Below, in pieces: positions 35,110 through 46,700 of a DNA stretch of 64,000 nt. The number at the start of each line of letters is the position of its first letter. Position 1 is the first letter of the stretch. The DNA is from Sipunculus nudus (Eukaryota; Annelida; Sipuncula; Golfingiida; Sipunculidae): assembly GCA_026874595.1 (NCBI GenBank), contig CM049310.1, positions 25,841,058-25,905,057 on the forward strand, given 5' to 3'. Position numbers and translations under genes: made by a program. The notes under the pieces are model-generated. The model searched no databases. It saw only the letters and a program-made list of their open reading frames with translations, and had not been told where the DNA came from.

Positions 35110-35965
35110 CTTAAATTGGCAGATTTCAAACCTGAGGCATTTGTTGAATATCAACTTGAACAGTTGTTAAAAGATCAGCTGTTGCGTTTGGGACAAAACT
35201 TAGAGCTAGGTGTGAAAAAATGCTTTGAGAAAGCCCGATATCATTGCTAAATTTATGCAAGATCTAGTTAGCAAAGGTTTAATTGAAGAGAGTGAAGTGG
35301 AATTATCAAAAAATGACAGCCTTGCTATGCAGTTAGAATTAAAAAAAGTTAGAATGCATGAAAGGTTAGAAAGAGAAAGACTAGGAATTGAAAAGAAATT
35401 AAGTTAAAACGACTGAAGTTAGACTTAAATTAGAACATGGCCTACACGCTGCCCCAACTCACAGTTTTGATGTTACTAAACACATTATACTTGTCCCACC
35501 TTTTCAAGAAAAAGAGGTTGATAAATATTTGTTACACTTTGAGAAGGTAGCTGAAAATTTAAAATGGCCAAAGGAAAATTGGACTATGCTATTACAAAGT
35601 GTACTGACTGGCAAAACCAGAGAAATTAATACAGAGCTTTCAGTAGAAGCAGCTGCTGACTATGACCAGGTTAAACGGTTAATCCTAAAAGGTTATGAGT
35701 TAGTTCCAGAGGCTTACCGCTAGAAATTCAGAAATTGAGAAAAGCGCAAAAACCAGACCTATGTAGAATTAGCTAGGACTAAAGAGCAGTTGTTTGATCG
35801 ATGGTGTAGTTCTAAAAAGGTAATGAAAGATTATGACAATTTGCGCCAGTTGATTTTGTTTGAAGAATTTAAGCGCAGCATTAACGCAGATGTTAAAACT
35901 TTTCTTGATGTGATAAGTCCTGAAACACTTGACATTGCCGCTCAATTAGCTGATGATTATTAATT
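35110..35965 (+). pseudogene. gag of the Gmr1-like element (broken)
   Basis: Frames shifted against each other encode a Leu/Lys/Glu-rich gag-like protein: a short helical N-terminal part (about 35113-35225), MRKPDIIAKFMQDL and a coiled-coil-like Glu/Lys/Arg helix up to a stop at 35405, then FEKVAENLKWPKENWTMLLQ and SVEAAADYDQVKRLILKGYE, which resemble the capsid region (W..LL...L.GKA). Stops at 35405 and 35721 and a frame change near 35400 break it. The first 8 kb duplication breakpoint (35652) lies inside it. Confidence 0.65.
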
Positions 35966-36097
35966 AACACACAAAATGTCCTTAACTAGCAAATCAAACA
36001 AGTCATTGACAAACAAGAATGTAAGAATGGTCAAAAGAAGTATAAGGCACAGTCACCCAGTACTAGTAGTCCAAATAGTTGAAAAAAGTCCATTAAG

Positions 36098-36155
36098 AAA
36101 ATCTGTAATTACTGCAAAAAGGAAGGTCATCTAATATCTGACTGCTGGAAACACG
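36098..36155 (+). pseudogene. gag CCHC zinc knuckle
   Basis: ICNYCKKEGHLISDCWK gives C-x2-C-x4-H-x4-C (36104-36145), the nucleic-acid-binding knuckle at the end of gag. It is open only over a short frame. Confidence 0.75.
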
Positions 36156-36283
36156 CAAATAAAACAAAGAGCAAACCTTCAGTGTTTGTTTCAAAACCTA
36201 TGCATAGCATAGTACAAAAGCCAAGCTCTTTTCATGTATATAAGGGGTACAACTCCTTTCTTGACTCTTAAAAAAAGAGTCTG

Positions 36284-37087
36284 GTGCTACGGATGTCAGC
36301 GTGCCGTCTGACTCCAAAAAAGAATCAGTGGCTTTGCGGGGTAAAAATCTCATTTGATTCCTGCGAGGAATTTAATAAGGCTTGGTCCTTTCAAGACTGT
36401 TATGAGGAGTATCCTTTAAATAAGGCTAAGTCCTTTTATGAATCTTGTGAGAGTATTTCAAATGAGGCCAGGTGCTCCAATGACAAACATAAGTTTTTTT
36501 CTGCAGAGGAAAATTCCTCTGTTCACTCCCATGAGGAGTTTGATTGTAAAAAGGATGTAGATTCCTTTTGTGACTCTGAAAAAGAGTGTATGCCTGACAC
36601 TGTAAGTGTCAGTTCTTTGTCTGATGAAACTGAGGTAGTAGATTCCTCTCCTGACTCTGTAATGGAGTTATTTTATCCATTCATACATGGTGGTTGTGTA
36701 TCACTTTCAAGTGATTTTACAGTTTCTACCCCTATTAGAATTTTGAAGGACACTGGTTCAGGCCAAACTCTTATGTTAGCAAACAGTTTGCCATTTTCTA
36801 ATAGGTCTTTTTTTCTGGTGCACATGCACTTGTAAATGGTGTGTTTTCAAATGAGCACTCTTCAGTTCCGCTTCACAGTGCACATATAAAGTCATATTTG
36901 ATTTCTGGGAATATTAATGTGGGCATAAGATCTACTTTACCCTTTAAGGAAATTCAGTTGCTACTCGGCAATGATGTTGCAGGTGAAAAAGTAGAGCCTG
37001 TACCAATAGTGACAGAAAAGCCGTCGCTTGATAAGGACACTGATCCTGAAGTCAGGAAATTCCTGGTTTGTATCCTTCATGTGCAGT
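36284..37087 (+). pseudogene. Aspartic protease region of the Gmr1-like element
   Basis: The first ORF (36284-36835) has an acidic Ser/Glu-rich spacer and then ILKDTGSGQTLM, with the catalytic DTG at 36749-36757 (residues 156-158). After a stop at 36833 the same domain continues (36841-37089) with SYLISGNINVGIRSTLPF and QLLLGND, typical of retropepsin C-terminal strands. One stop therefore splits it. It lies directly upstream of integrase. Confidence 0.75.
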
Positions 37088-38474
37088 AACTAGATCTATG
37101 GTCAAGAAAAACACACATGAAGAAAATGGTCCAGATAATTACACTCTGGGAGTCACTAGTGACACGTCTAACGACTCGCCCGTACAGGATGCAGCATTTT
37201 CAAGGTCAGAACTTATCGCGGAACAGCAAAAGGACCCTGATATTTCATGTTTGTTTCCCATGGCAGCTTCTAAAGATGAACTGTCACAAAACCCAGTTTG
37301 TTTCTATGTTAAAAATGGAGTGCTTATGCGTAAATGGCGACCACCTGATGTATGCGCTGATGATGAGTGGGCCATCAAACATAAAATAGTAGCGTTCAAA
37401 ATCTATTGCAATGAAATTCTAAACATGACTCATGAGGCTCCTTTGTCTGTCTATTTAGGTATAAATAGAAATTATCAGGAAGTTAGTACACACTTCTATT
37501 GGCCTAATCTTATGACAGATGTTGTACAATACTGTAAATCATGCCACACATGCCAGATGGTAGGCAAGCCCAATCAGAATCCTCCTAAAGCTCCACTAAG
37601 GCCTATTCCTGCATTCAAAGAACCAACCATTTAGTAGGATTATTGTTGATTGTGTTGGACAACTGCCCAAAACAAAACCTGGACATGATTACTTGCTGAC
37701 AGTTATGTGCGCATCTACCAGGTTTCCTGAAGCAATACCATTGCGCAAAATTAATGCTAAAAGTGTTGTCAAAGCTCTGACCAAGTATTTTTACAATGTT
37801 TGGATAACCAAAATCCGTCCAGTCTGACCAAGGGTCTAATTTTATGTCTGGCTTATTCCAGCAAGTTATGATTGAGCTAGGTATAAAACAGTACAGCTCT
37901 TCGCCATGCCATCCTGAAAGTCAGGGCGCCCTCGAGCGTTCTCACCAGACATGAAAAAACATCATTAGGGCCTATTCGTATGACACACAGAAAAACTGGG
38001 ATGAAGGTATCCACCTATTGCTGTCTGCTGTCAGAGAATCATTTCAGTAGTCTTTGGGTTTCAGTCCCTTTGAACTAGTTTTCAGACACTCAGTTCTCGG
38101 TCAATTAAAACTGCTTAAAGAGAAACTCTTGTGTGAAAATCCTGATTCTCTAAGTTTTATGCAGTATGTCTCAGACTTTCGCACTAAACTACAAAATGCT
38201 TGTGAGATTGCAAAGTCTAATATAAAATCTGCACAAAGTAAAATGAAAACAAAGTATGACAAGCACAGTGTAAGTAGGACGTTTGAGCCTGGTGAAAAGG
38301 TCCTTGCCTTACTTCCCTAGCAGACCTCTGCAAGCTAGGTATTTTGGTCCTTATATTGTTGACAAGAAAGTCAGTGATTTAAATTACATTTTGTTTACAC
38401 CAGATAGGCGTAAGAAAAAACCACTGTGCCATGTTAACATGTTGAAACCATATTATGACAGAATTGCAAATTAG
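37068..38474 (+). pseudogene. Integrase of the Gmr1-like element, broken, upstream of RT
   Basis: Integrase inserts the DNA copy into host chromosomes. The N-terminal part (37068-37634) has a degenerate zinc finger: one His is in TMTHEAPLSVYLG-like sequence, the second His position is lost, and CKSCHTC is kept. The catalytic core follows in another frame with IIVDCVGQLPKTK (first Asp, about 37645), SVQSDQGSNF (second Asp) and PESQGALERSHQT (Glu). Next come GFSPFELVFRH and a C-terminal GPY/F module (FGPYIVDKKVSDLNYILF; HVNMLKPYYDRI). Stops at 37632 and near 37816, 37951 and 38048, plus shifts near 37625 and 38310, disable it. Confidence 0.85.
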
Positions 38475-38599
38475 ATGTTGTACATAATGTTACTGCTGTT
38501 AATTGTGTAAAAACTGACCCTGACCCAGTTAAAGCAGATACTGATTGTAAGTGTGATGTAGACGTTCAGTGTGGTACAGTACCACTAAAAAACTCAGAC

Positions 38600-38922
38600 T
38601 TGCTTAACAACCTGGATCCCAAACTGTTACACCTTACCGTACTGCATTAACTAGACCTCAAGAACCTGCTGCAGAATGATGAACATTTGTTTAGTGACAT
38701 TCCGGCGCGAACCAATATGTTGTGCCATGACGTCGATGTTGGCGAGGCAAGTGCAGTCAAGCACCATCCTTTGAGATCGAATCCAGAAAAGCAAAAGTAT
38801 CTACAAGATGAGGTTCAATATTTGCTGGACAATGATTTTATTGAACCTAGTCACAGGAACTGGAGTTCCCCATGTATTCTTGTGCCCAAACCTGATGGAA
38901 GTTACCGTATGTGCACAGATAC
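38600..38922 (+). pseudogene. Reverse transcriptase N-terminus, truncated
   Basis: Follows integrase by about 120 bases of linker. It reads HLFSDIPARTNMLCHDVDVG, RSNPEKQKYLQDEVQYLLD, then SSPCILVPKPDGSYRMCTD, the RT fingers region of Ty3/gypsy. At 38922 it breaks off into LTR sequence; palm and RNase H are absent. The matching part at 63438-63884 (minus) continues further and shows what was lost. Confidence 0.85.
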
Positions 38923-39054
38923 AACTGACCTCTTTATTATTTCCCCTTGACATTTCACGCTGCCTAGTGTTGCGGAATCTGATATTTTTTATCTCCGTAA
39001 CAAAATTTATGCTCGTCACGATTACGTGATCTGTTGTTATTAGGTTCCGTAACA
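38923..39054 (+). repeat. Remnant of the 3' LTR
   Basis: AACTGACCTCTTTATTATTT through GTTGCGGAATCTGAT to GGTTCCGTAACA matches the last part of the 5' LTR (34866-34997) and supplies the terminal bases lost there. Confidence 0.8.
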
Positions 39055-39102
39055 CCTGCTACAATATTTAAACAATATACATTAATATTATGATCGGCAA
39101 AA

Positions 39103-39690
39103 TTCACGGAACTTTCCTTAATGAAAAAACGTTATTGTCAATTTTAAATAGTTCAGTATTGGAATATGGCATGATTGATCAAACATGTTGTACTTGTACA
39201 ACAAAACTCACGGAACTTTCCCAGTTGAAATAACGTTTCTTCTCAATTTTAGTATAGGAAAATGGCATGATTGATCAAACATATTGTACTTGTACGACAT
39301 AACTCATGGAACTTTCCCAAATGAAATAACGTTTCTTCTCAATTTTAAATAGTTCAGTATTGGAATATGGCATGTTTGATCAAACATATTGTACTTGTAC
39401 AACAAAAGTCACGGAACTCCCCCAGTTGAAATAACGTTTCCTCTCAATTTTAGTATAGGAATATGACATGATTGATCAAACATATTGTACTTGTACGACA
39501 AAACTCACGGAACTTTCCCAAATGAAGTAACGTTTCTTCTCAATTTTAAAAAGTTCAGTATTGGAATATGGCATGTTTGATCAAACATATTGTACTTGTA
39601 CAACAAAACTCACGGAACTCCCCCAGTTGAAATAACGTTTCCTCTCAATTTTAGTATTGGAATATGGCATGATTGATCAAACATATTGTA
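39103..39690. repeat. Dimeric ~201-bp minisatellite abutting the last splice acceptor
   Basis: Two alternating units, A (~105 bp, with AAATAGTTCAGTATTGG) and B (~96 bp, with TTTTAGTATAGG), occur three times as A-B. Shared blocks: TCACGGAACTTTCCCA, AATAACGTTTCTTCTCAA, TTGATCAAACATATTGTACT. The last B unit runs straight into TTTTCCCAG, the acceptor of the terminal exon. The first B unit contains the same CTTTCCCAG string. Confidence 0.85.
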
Positions 39691-39700
39691 CTTTTCCCAG

Positions 39701-39859
39701 GGTGACTCGGGAGGTCCGCTCTTTTGTACTGACACCGACGGATACTACAGACTGACTGGTATCGTCAGCTGGGGTGACGGCTGTGCGGAGCCTTTCAAGC
39801 CTGGGGTCTACACTGACGTCACGCGCTATACTAAGTGGATAAGTGACAACACTGTTTAA
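39701..39859 (+). CDS. Serine protease S1A terminal exon: catalytic Ser
   Basis: After acceptor TACTTTTCCCAG the exon encodes [17 protein letters not shown] (catalytic Ser195), [13 protein letters not shown] (Ser214-Trp-Gly216 and Cys220) and [18 protein letters not shown] (Gly226), then TAA. Gly at 216 and 226 with Asp189 gives an open trypsin-like pocket. Phase 0 agrees with the exon ending at 33747, giving DSCHGDSGGP across the junction. The C-terminal helix is normal length for trypsins. An identical copy lies at 47840-47998. Confidence 0.93.
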   Translation, partial: GDSGGPLFCTDTDGYYRLTGIVSWGDGCAEPFKPGVYTDVTRYTKWISDNTV

Positions 39860-39939
39860 GAAAGTATTGTCGTTCTTTCTTCCGATTGCATGATATTACT
39901 ATTTGTTTCTGTTTCTACATTCTCTACTTTTAGAGTAAA

Positions 39940-39945
39940 AATAAA
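39940..39945 (+). terminator. Polyadenylation signal AATAAA of the protease gene
   Basis: AATAAA about 80 bases after the stop codon, in an A-rich context; repeated in the second copy at 48079-48084. Confidence 0.65.
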
Positions 39946-39984
39946 TGAAATTTACCAGAACCCCAAAGAATTATCCGCCACAAC

Positions 39985-41018
39985 ATGAAATTATGTCATT
40001 CAACTAACCCCCCCCCCCGTACACACACATAAAATAATGTCATTCTACTACCCACCCCCTATAAAATTTTGTAATTCCACTAAACGCCCCCCTCCCCCCC
40101 CATAAAATCACGTCATTCCACTAACATCCCCCCCCTACGTAAAATTATGTCATTCAACTAACCCCCCCCCCCCACGTATATTATGTCATTCCACTAACCC
40201 CCCCCCCCCCCTTCGTAAAATTATGTCATTAAACTAACCCCCCCCCGCCTACGTAAAATTATGTCATTCAACTAACCCCCCCCCCGACGTATATTATGTC
40301 ATTCCACTAACCCCCCCCCCCCCCTTCGTAAAATTATGTCATTCAACTAACCCCCCCCCCCCACACACACATAAAATAACGTCATTCTACTACCCATCCC
40401 CTTATAAAATTATGTAATTCCGCTAACCCCCCCCCCCCCCCCCCACGTATATTATGTCATTCCACTAACCCCCCCCCCCTTCGTTAAATTATGTCATTCC
40501 ACTAACCCCCCCCCCCCCCCTACGCCCCCACTAAATCCCCGTATAAAATGACGTCATTCCACTAACCCTCCAACACACATATATAATTTTGTCATTCTAC
40601 TACCCACCCCTATGAAATGATGCCATTCCGCTAACCCCCCCCCCCCCCCAAGTAAAATTATGTCATTTCACTAACCCCCCCCCCCCCCTCCACGTATAAT
40701 TATGTCATTCCAGTAACCCTCCCCCCTCACCACGTAAATTTTGTCATTCCACTAACCCCCCCCCCCCCACGTAAAATTATGTCATTCCACTAACCCCCCC
40801 CCCCTCCACTTAATATTGTCATTCCACTAACCCCCTGCCCCCCCCCCCCCTCCCCACATAATATCATTCCACTAACCCCCTCCCCACCCAAAGAACAATT
40901 ATGTCATTTCATTACCCCCCCCCAACACATAAATTTATGTCATTTTCACTAAGCCCCCTACCCCACATTAAATTATGACATTTTCTCTAAGGCACCCCCC
41001 CCCCCCAAAAAAAAAAAA
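39985..41018. repeat. Poly-C/ATTATGTCATTCCACTAA tandem repeat
   Basis: About 27 units of 30-42 bases, each with a conserved TTATGTCATTCCACTAA-type core followed by 5-20 C residues and a short ACGTAAA linker. The C-run length varies between units and between the two copies of the duplication. Non-coding. Confidence 0.9.
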
Positions 41019-42529
41019 AATTATAGCATTTTCAGAGTGCATTTAATAAACATTTCATCTTCGGTGGCAACATTCTGTAACAAAATAAAGGAGAAGATTC
41101 TTTTCTTTGTGATTTTAAAAAAAAAATACTCCAAAGCATTAAAGTACTGCTTGTTTCACAGAAAGAAGCCCGAGTCTTTTTTCCCATATCCCCCTATTAA
41201 AAGCTTATAAATATACAAGGGTCACGAGATTATAAGTTAAAACCTTTATTATATGAGAAAGAATTGGAAGCTGCCCTTGAAAAATATGATTCATCTTCGA
41301 ATTCGATTCGAAACTTAATATATAAATAATCAATCTATATTAAACGATAGGATTATACATTCATTACTTGCTTTCATCTGACAGCAAATGCATGCTTGTT
41401 AACACCAAGGTATCATTTTATTCATATAATATTTAGAAAATGATATTTGTACTTGCAGTACTGCATTGCAAGATACCCTACTGTACAATTAAAGGCCGTC
41501 TATCAGTTTTCAAATACGGTTTAAATCTCCGGTGTTTAAGGGGATTATAGTGTACATCTAACACGATCATTGAGAGAAGGAAAGACAATGGTTTAAGACA
41601 TTATCAAAATACCTCTGATTAAATTTCAAATGATTGACCCGAAATCAAAACTTTCATATTTATTTTCCTCCTGCTGTACCTTTAGATAACTTTCATCATT
41701 TACTTTCAGATGCTGACATGTGAGGACATTATTTACGACTGACGCTTACATCAATGGACGAAGGAAGGAACATTCACGAGGTAACGACAAGGTGACGGTG
41801 AAAAATGGGAGGCACCGGAGTTAATAAAGACATAATATATAAAAAAAACATAATATCATGTTTCAAGGGTTCCTAATCACAGTGGAGGTTAATATTGTCA
41901 GATAAAACAGGAACAGGTTCATCTAATGTGCTTTATCGGCTTTAATATGACTTTGGTTTCGGGAATAAGCTTATCCAGGAGTGGTACGCGGATCTGGTTT
42001 GAATAAGTCACTTGGGGAGTGTTTCTACCCTTTGTTATATCGTCTCTCTGTGAAAACATTTTGTCAGGTGCGATTGGTTTTATTCACATTTATTATAATG
42101 CTATAGCCACAATGCTACATATGACTCCAATAAAAGCAGTGAAAATATTTGACTAGTTTTATAGTGTTTCTATATACATGTACATTCATTCCTGTGCCTG
42201 AGATGAAATGAAATCCAATGGAATATTCTTAACATATGAAAATAACTAAACCATACTTCCGCCGAGTGTCCAATATTTCTGCCATCAGCTTGACCTATCA
42301 TCCTTTACACATTCTCGATGACCTGTGCGGCTATTTAATTATTTCCATAATGTCCCTGGGGATGAATGGCTTTGCCGCTTACTTTAAGCAAATGATCTTC
42401 ATTTCCAGTATCAATACCAAAGCCATCCCAATATTACGTGATCACATATTAGAATATTATATTTTCTGGAATAACTTCAGTCTTTGGTCTGTCAGTGAAA
42501 TTTTCTCCGAAGTATCAGGCTGTCAGAAA
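41019..42529. other. Unique-looking AT-rich spacer, no gene
   Basis: No coding signal or repeat family was identified. The 157-codon ORF starting at 42236 ends by reading through an (AAT)n tract and the LINE tail, so it is not accepted as a gene. The same sequence recurs at 49140-50658. Confidence 0.5.
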
Positions 42530-43230
42530 TTCATAATAATAATAATAATTATGATAATGATAATAATAATATATTTAATTTATATACCGCTAATTCAACA
42601 AAACATTTATCAAAAGCGCTTTACAAAACACAAAGTAAAGTTTTACTCAAACATAAAATGTAGATTCCTACTAAAGAAAATATTCCTAAAAGAAAACCCT
42701 AAATTTTAAGAACTTCCAAAAGCTAATATAAAAATGGTAAGTTTTAAGATTTCTTTTAAAAGAAGCTAAAGATGGTGAAGATCTAGAGGAGTGGGAAGTT
42801 CATTCCACAACCTTGGTGCCTCAGCTGAGAAAGCTCTCGAACGACACATCTCACTTCGTGCTTTAGTAATCACTAAAAGCCCTTGGTCAGATGACCTAAG
42901 CTGCCTGACTGGAACATAAAAAGTTATGAGGTTCTTAATGTAAATAGGCGATTGACCATTAATGGCTTAGTATACTAATAATAAAATTTTAAAATCAATG
43001 CGCTGGGAGCCAATGGAGTTCTTTATGCATTGGTGTAATGTGGTCGCCCTTCTTGGCACCAGTTACAAGCCTAGCAGCTGCATTCTGCACTCTCTGTAGC
43101 CGGTCCAGTAACTTGCTAGGAAGACCACATAGCAAAGAGTTGGAACAGTCAATCCTTGAACTGATGAACGCATGAATTATTGTTTTTAGTGAATTCATTA
43201 ATTCTCCAGGCATCCCATCAATGAAGCAGT
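42530..43230 (-). pseudogene. CR1/L2-like LINE reverse-transcriptase C-terminus with 3' tail
   Basis: The minus strand encodes AFISSRIDCSNSLLCGLPSK and LLDRLQRVQNAAARLVTG, then ITPMHKELHWLPA, the hallmark C-terminal end of CR1/L2/Jockey-type ORF2. The similarity continues below 42995 as LRSSDQGLLV and SRAFSAEAPRLWNELP, after an in-frame stop. The 3' end reads AAGCGCTTTTGATA, GGTATATAAATT and an (ATT)n microsatellite, the usual tail of this group. It is a 5'-truncated dead copy, duplicated at 50659-51359. Confidence 0.8.
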
Positions 43231-43790
43231 GCTATTACGTCGTCCTTGATGAACATGCTGTTTTAAGTCTTTAAACTTACAACTTAAGTGTTGGGTTTAT
43301 TTTGATTAAAGCTTTTTGCTAGTGTTTATAAATCCCACTTGATATCGTCGTGTTTGAGGTCCGGGTCGAGATACAAAGGTAGTCCAACGTATTTCATAAG
43401 TCCTTTTATTCCTGAACACTGCCAACATGGGCAATTCACTTGAACTTAGTGGTTACAACTGAACGAACGCTGTTAGCCCTTTCTCCCAGCCGCCAACTCT
43501 CTCTCTCTCTCTCTCTTCACATGCTGCCGGTAGGGGGCAGCATATATGCATTATATTACCGTAAAATTATAGTAAATCCATATATAACATCCCCTTTGTT
43601 TACTCAAAAGAAAATTAAATTTTCTTTTCAAAGCAATTAGCTTCGGTACTTTTAAGATTAATAAGAAAACACAACGCATATTAAAATAAACCTTCTGAGG
43701 AATCAATCCTTACCTTAACAGAGAAATGTGACTTACGGTACTCAACCTTTTAGAGAAAAAAAACAGGTATGCGCCCTTACTTTCCCTATA

Positions 43791-46700
43791 GCTGCTGACT
43801 ATGACCAGGTTAAACGGTTAATCCTAAAAGGTTATGAGTTAGTTCCAGAGGCTTACCGCTAGAAATTCAGAAATTGAGAAAAGCGCAAAAACCAGACCTA
43901 TGTAGAATTAGCTAGGACTAAAGAGCAGTTGTTTGATCGATGGTGTAGTTCTAAAAAGGTAATGAAAGATTATGACAATTTGCGCCAGTTGATTTTGTTT
44001 GAAGAATTTAAGCGCAGCATTAACGCAGATGTTAAAACTTTTCTTGATGTGATAAGTCCTGAAACACTTGACATTGCCGCTCAATTAGCTGATGATTATT
44101 AATTAACACACAAAATGTCCTTAACTAGCAAATCAAACAAGTCATTGACAAACAAGAATGTAAGAATGGTCAAAAGAAGTATAAGGCACAGTCACCCAGT
44201 ACTAGTAGTCCAAATAGTTGAAAAAAGTCCATTAAGAAAATCTGTAATTACTGCAAAAAGGAAGGTCATCTAATATCTGACTGCTGGAAACACGCAAATA
44301 AAACAAAGAGCAAACCTTCAGTGTTTGTTTCAAAACCTATGCATAGCATAGTACAAAAGCCAAGCTCTTTTCATGTATATAAGGGGTACAACTCCTTTCT
44401 TGACTCTTAAAAAAAGAGTCTGGTGCTACGGATGTCAGCGTGCCGTCTGACTCCAAAAAAGAATCAGTAGCTTTGCGGGGTAAAAATCTCATTTGATTCC
44501 TGCGAGGAATTTAATAAGGCTTGGTCCTTTCAAGACTGTTATGAGGAGTATCCTTTAAATAAGGCTAAGTCCTTTTATGAATCTTGTGAGAGTATTTCAA
44601 ATGAGGCCAGGTGCTCCAATGACAAACATAAGTTTTTTTCTGCAGAGGAAAATTCCTCTGTTCACTCCCATGAGGAGTTTGATTGTAAAAAGGATGTAGA
44701 TTCCTTTTGTGACTCTGAAAAAGAGTGTATGCCTGACACTGTAAGTGTCAGTTCTTTGTCTGATGAAACTGAGGTAGTAGATTCCTCTCCTGACTCTGTA
44801 ATGGAGTTATTTTATCCATTCATACATGGTGGTTGTGTATCACTTTCAAGTGATTTTACAGTTTCTACCCCTATTAGAATTTTGAAGGACACTGGTTCAG
44901 GCCAAACTCTTATGTTAGCAAACAGTTTGCCATTTTCTAATAGGTCTTTTTTTCTGGTGCACATGCACTTGTAAATGGTGTGTTTTCAAATGAGCACTCT
45001 TCAGTTCCGCTTCACAGTGCACATATAAAGTCATATTTGATTTCTGGGAATATTAATGTGGGCATAAGATCTACTTTACCCTTTAAGGAAATTCAGTTGC
45101 TACTCGGCAATGATGTTGCAGGTGAAAAAGTAGAGCCTGTACCAATAGTGACAGAAAAGCCGTCGCTTGATAAGGACACTGATCCTGAAGTCAGGAAATT
45201 CCTGGTTTGTATCCTTCATGTGCAGTAACTAGATCTATGGTCAAGAAAAACACACATGAAGAAAATGGTCCAGATAATTACACTCTGGGAGTCACTAGTG
45301 ACACGTCTAACGACTCGCCCGTACAGGATGCAGCATTTTCAAGGTCAGAACTTATCGCGGAACAGCAAAAGGACCCTGATATTTCATGTTTGTTTCCCAT
45401 GGCAGCTTCTAAAGATGAACTGTCACAAAACCCAGTTTGTTTCTATGTTAAAAATGGAGTGCTTATGCGTAAATGGCGACCACCTGATGTATGCGCTGAT
45501 GATGAGTGGGCCATCAAACATAAAATAGTAGCGTTCAAAATCTATTGCAATGAAATTCTAAACATGACTCATGAGGCTCCTTTGTCTGTCTATTTAGGTA
45601 TAAATAGAAATTATCAGGAAGTTAGTACACACTTCTATTGGCCTAATCTTATGACAGATGTTGTACAATACTGTAAATCATGCCACACATGCCAGATGGT
45701 AGGCAAGCCCAATCAGAATCCTCCTAAAGCTCCACTAAGGCCTATTCCTGCATTCAAAGAACCAACCATTTAGTAGGATTATTGTTGATTGTGTTGGACA
45801 ACTGCCCAAAACAAAACCTGGACATGATTACTTGCTGACAGTTATGTGCGCATCTACCAGGTTTCCTGAAGCAATACCATTGCGCAAAATTAATGCTAAA
45901 AGTGTTGTCAAAGCTCTGACCAAGTATTTTTACAATGTTTGGATAACCAAAATCCGTCCAGTCTGACCAAGGGTCTAATTTTATGTCTGGCTTATTCCAG
46001 CAAGTTATGATTGAGCTAGGTATAAAACAGTACAGCTCTTCGCCATGCCATCCTGAAAGTCAGGGCGCCCTCGAGCGTTCTCACCAGACATGAAAAAACA
46101 TCATTAGGGCCTATTCGTATGACACACAGAAAAACTGGGATGAAGGTATCCACCTATTGCTGTCTGCTGTCAGAGAATCATTTCAGTAGTCTTTGGGTTT
46201 CAGTCCCTTTGAACTAGTTTTCAGACACTCAGTTCTCGGTCAATTAAAACTGCTTAAAGAGAAACTCTTGTGTGAAAATCCTGATTCTCTAAGTTTTATG
46301 CAGTATGTCTCAGACTTTCGCACTAAACTACAAAATGCTTGTGAGATTGCAAAGTCTAATATAAAATCTGCACAAAGTAAAATGAAAACAAAGTATGACA
46401 AGCACAGTGTAAGTAGGACGTTTGAGCCTGGTGAAAAGGTCCTTGCCTTACTTCCCTAGCAGACCTCTGCAAGCTAGGTATTTTGGTCCTTATATTGTTG
46501 ACAAGAAAGTCAGTGATTTAAATTACATTTTGTTTACACCAGATAGGCGTAAGAAAAAACCACTGTGCCATGTTAACATGTTGAAACCATATTATGACAG
46601 AATTGCAAATTAGATGTTGTACATAATGTTACTGCTGTTAATTGTGTAAAAACTGACCCTGACCCAGTTAAAGCAGATACTGATTGTAAGTGTGATGTAG

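Larger units (their letters stand above)
34282..39058 (+). mobile_element. Gmr1-like Ty3/gypsy retrotransposon, internally deleted, in the last protease intron
   Basis: The element spans 34286-39054, starts TGTTACAGG, ends CCGTAACA, and is flanked by CCTG on both sides (34282-34285, 39055-39058), a 4-bp target duplication. Order: 5' LTR, primer site, gag, CCHC knuckle, protease, integrase, then the start of reverse transcriptase. The RT is cut after about 80 residues and fused to the last 132 bases of the 3' LTR, so most of RT, RNase H and the LTR start are missing. Integrase before RT is rare in Ty3/gypsy and characteristic of Gmr1-like elements. Several stops and frameshifts mark it as inactive. 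It lies in sense orientation within the host gene. Confidence 0.85.
35652..43790 (+). repeat. 8.1-kb tandem duplication, unit 1
   Basis: Runs from GCTGCTGACTATGACCAGG inside the retrotransposon gag to GCGCCCTTACTTTCCCTATA. The next base (43791) restarts the same sequence. Contents: integrase/RT part of the Gmr1-like element, minisatellite, terminal protease exon, poly-C array, LINE fragment and a (CT)n tract. Confidence 0.95.

Noticed and set aside
38801-39055. Minus-strand 84-codon ORF over the RT/LTR junction (and copy at 46940-47194)
   Set aside because: It is antisense to the RT fragment and the LTR remnant, and spans the deletion junction.
42236-42709. 157-codon ORF (and its copy at 50365-50838)
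   Set aside because: The reading frame runs through an (AAT)n tract giving poly-Ile and then antisense LINE tail; no protein family is visible. Duplication of the ORF only reflects the 8-kb repeat.
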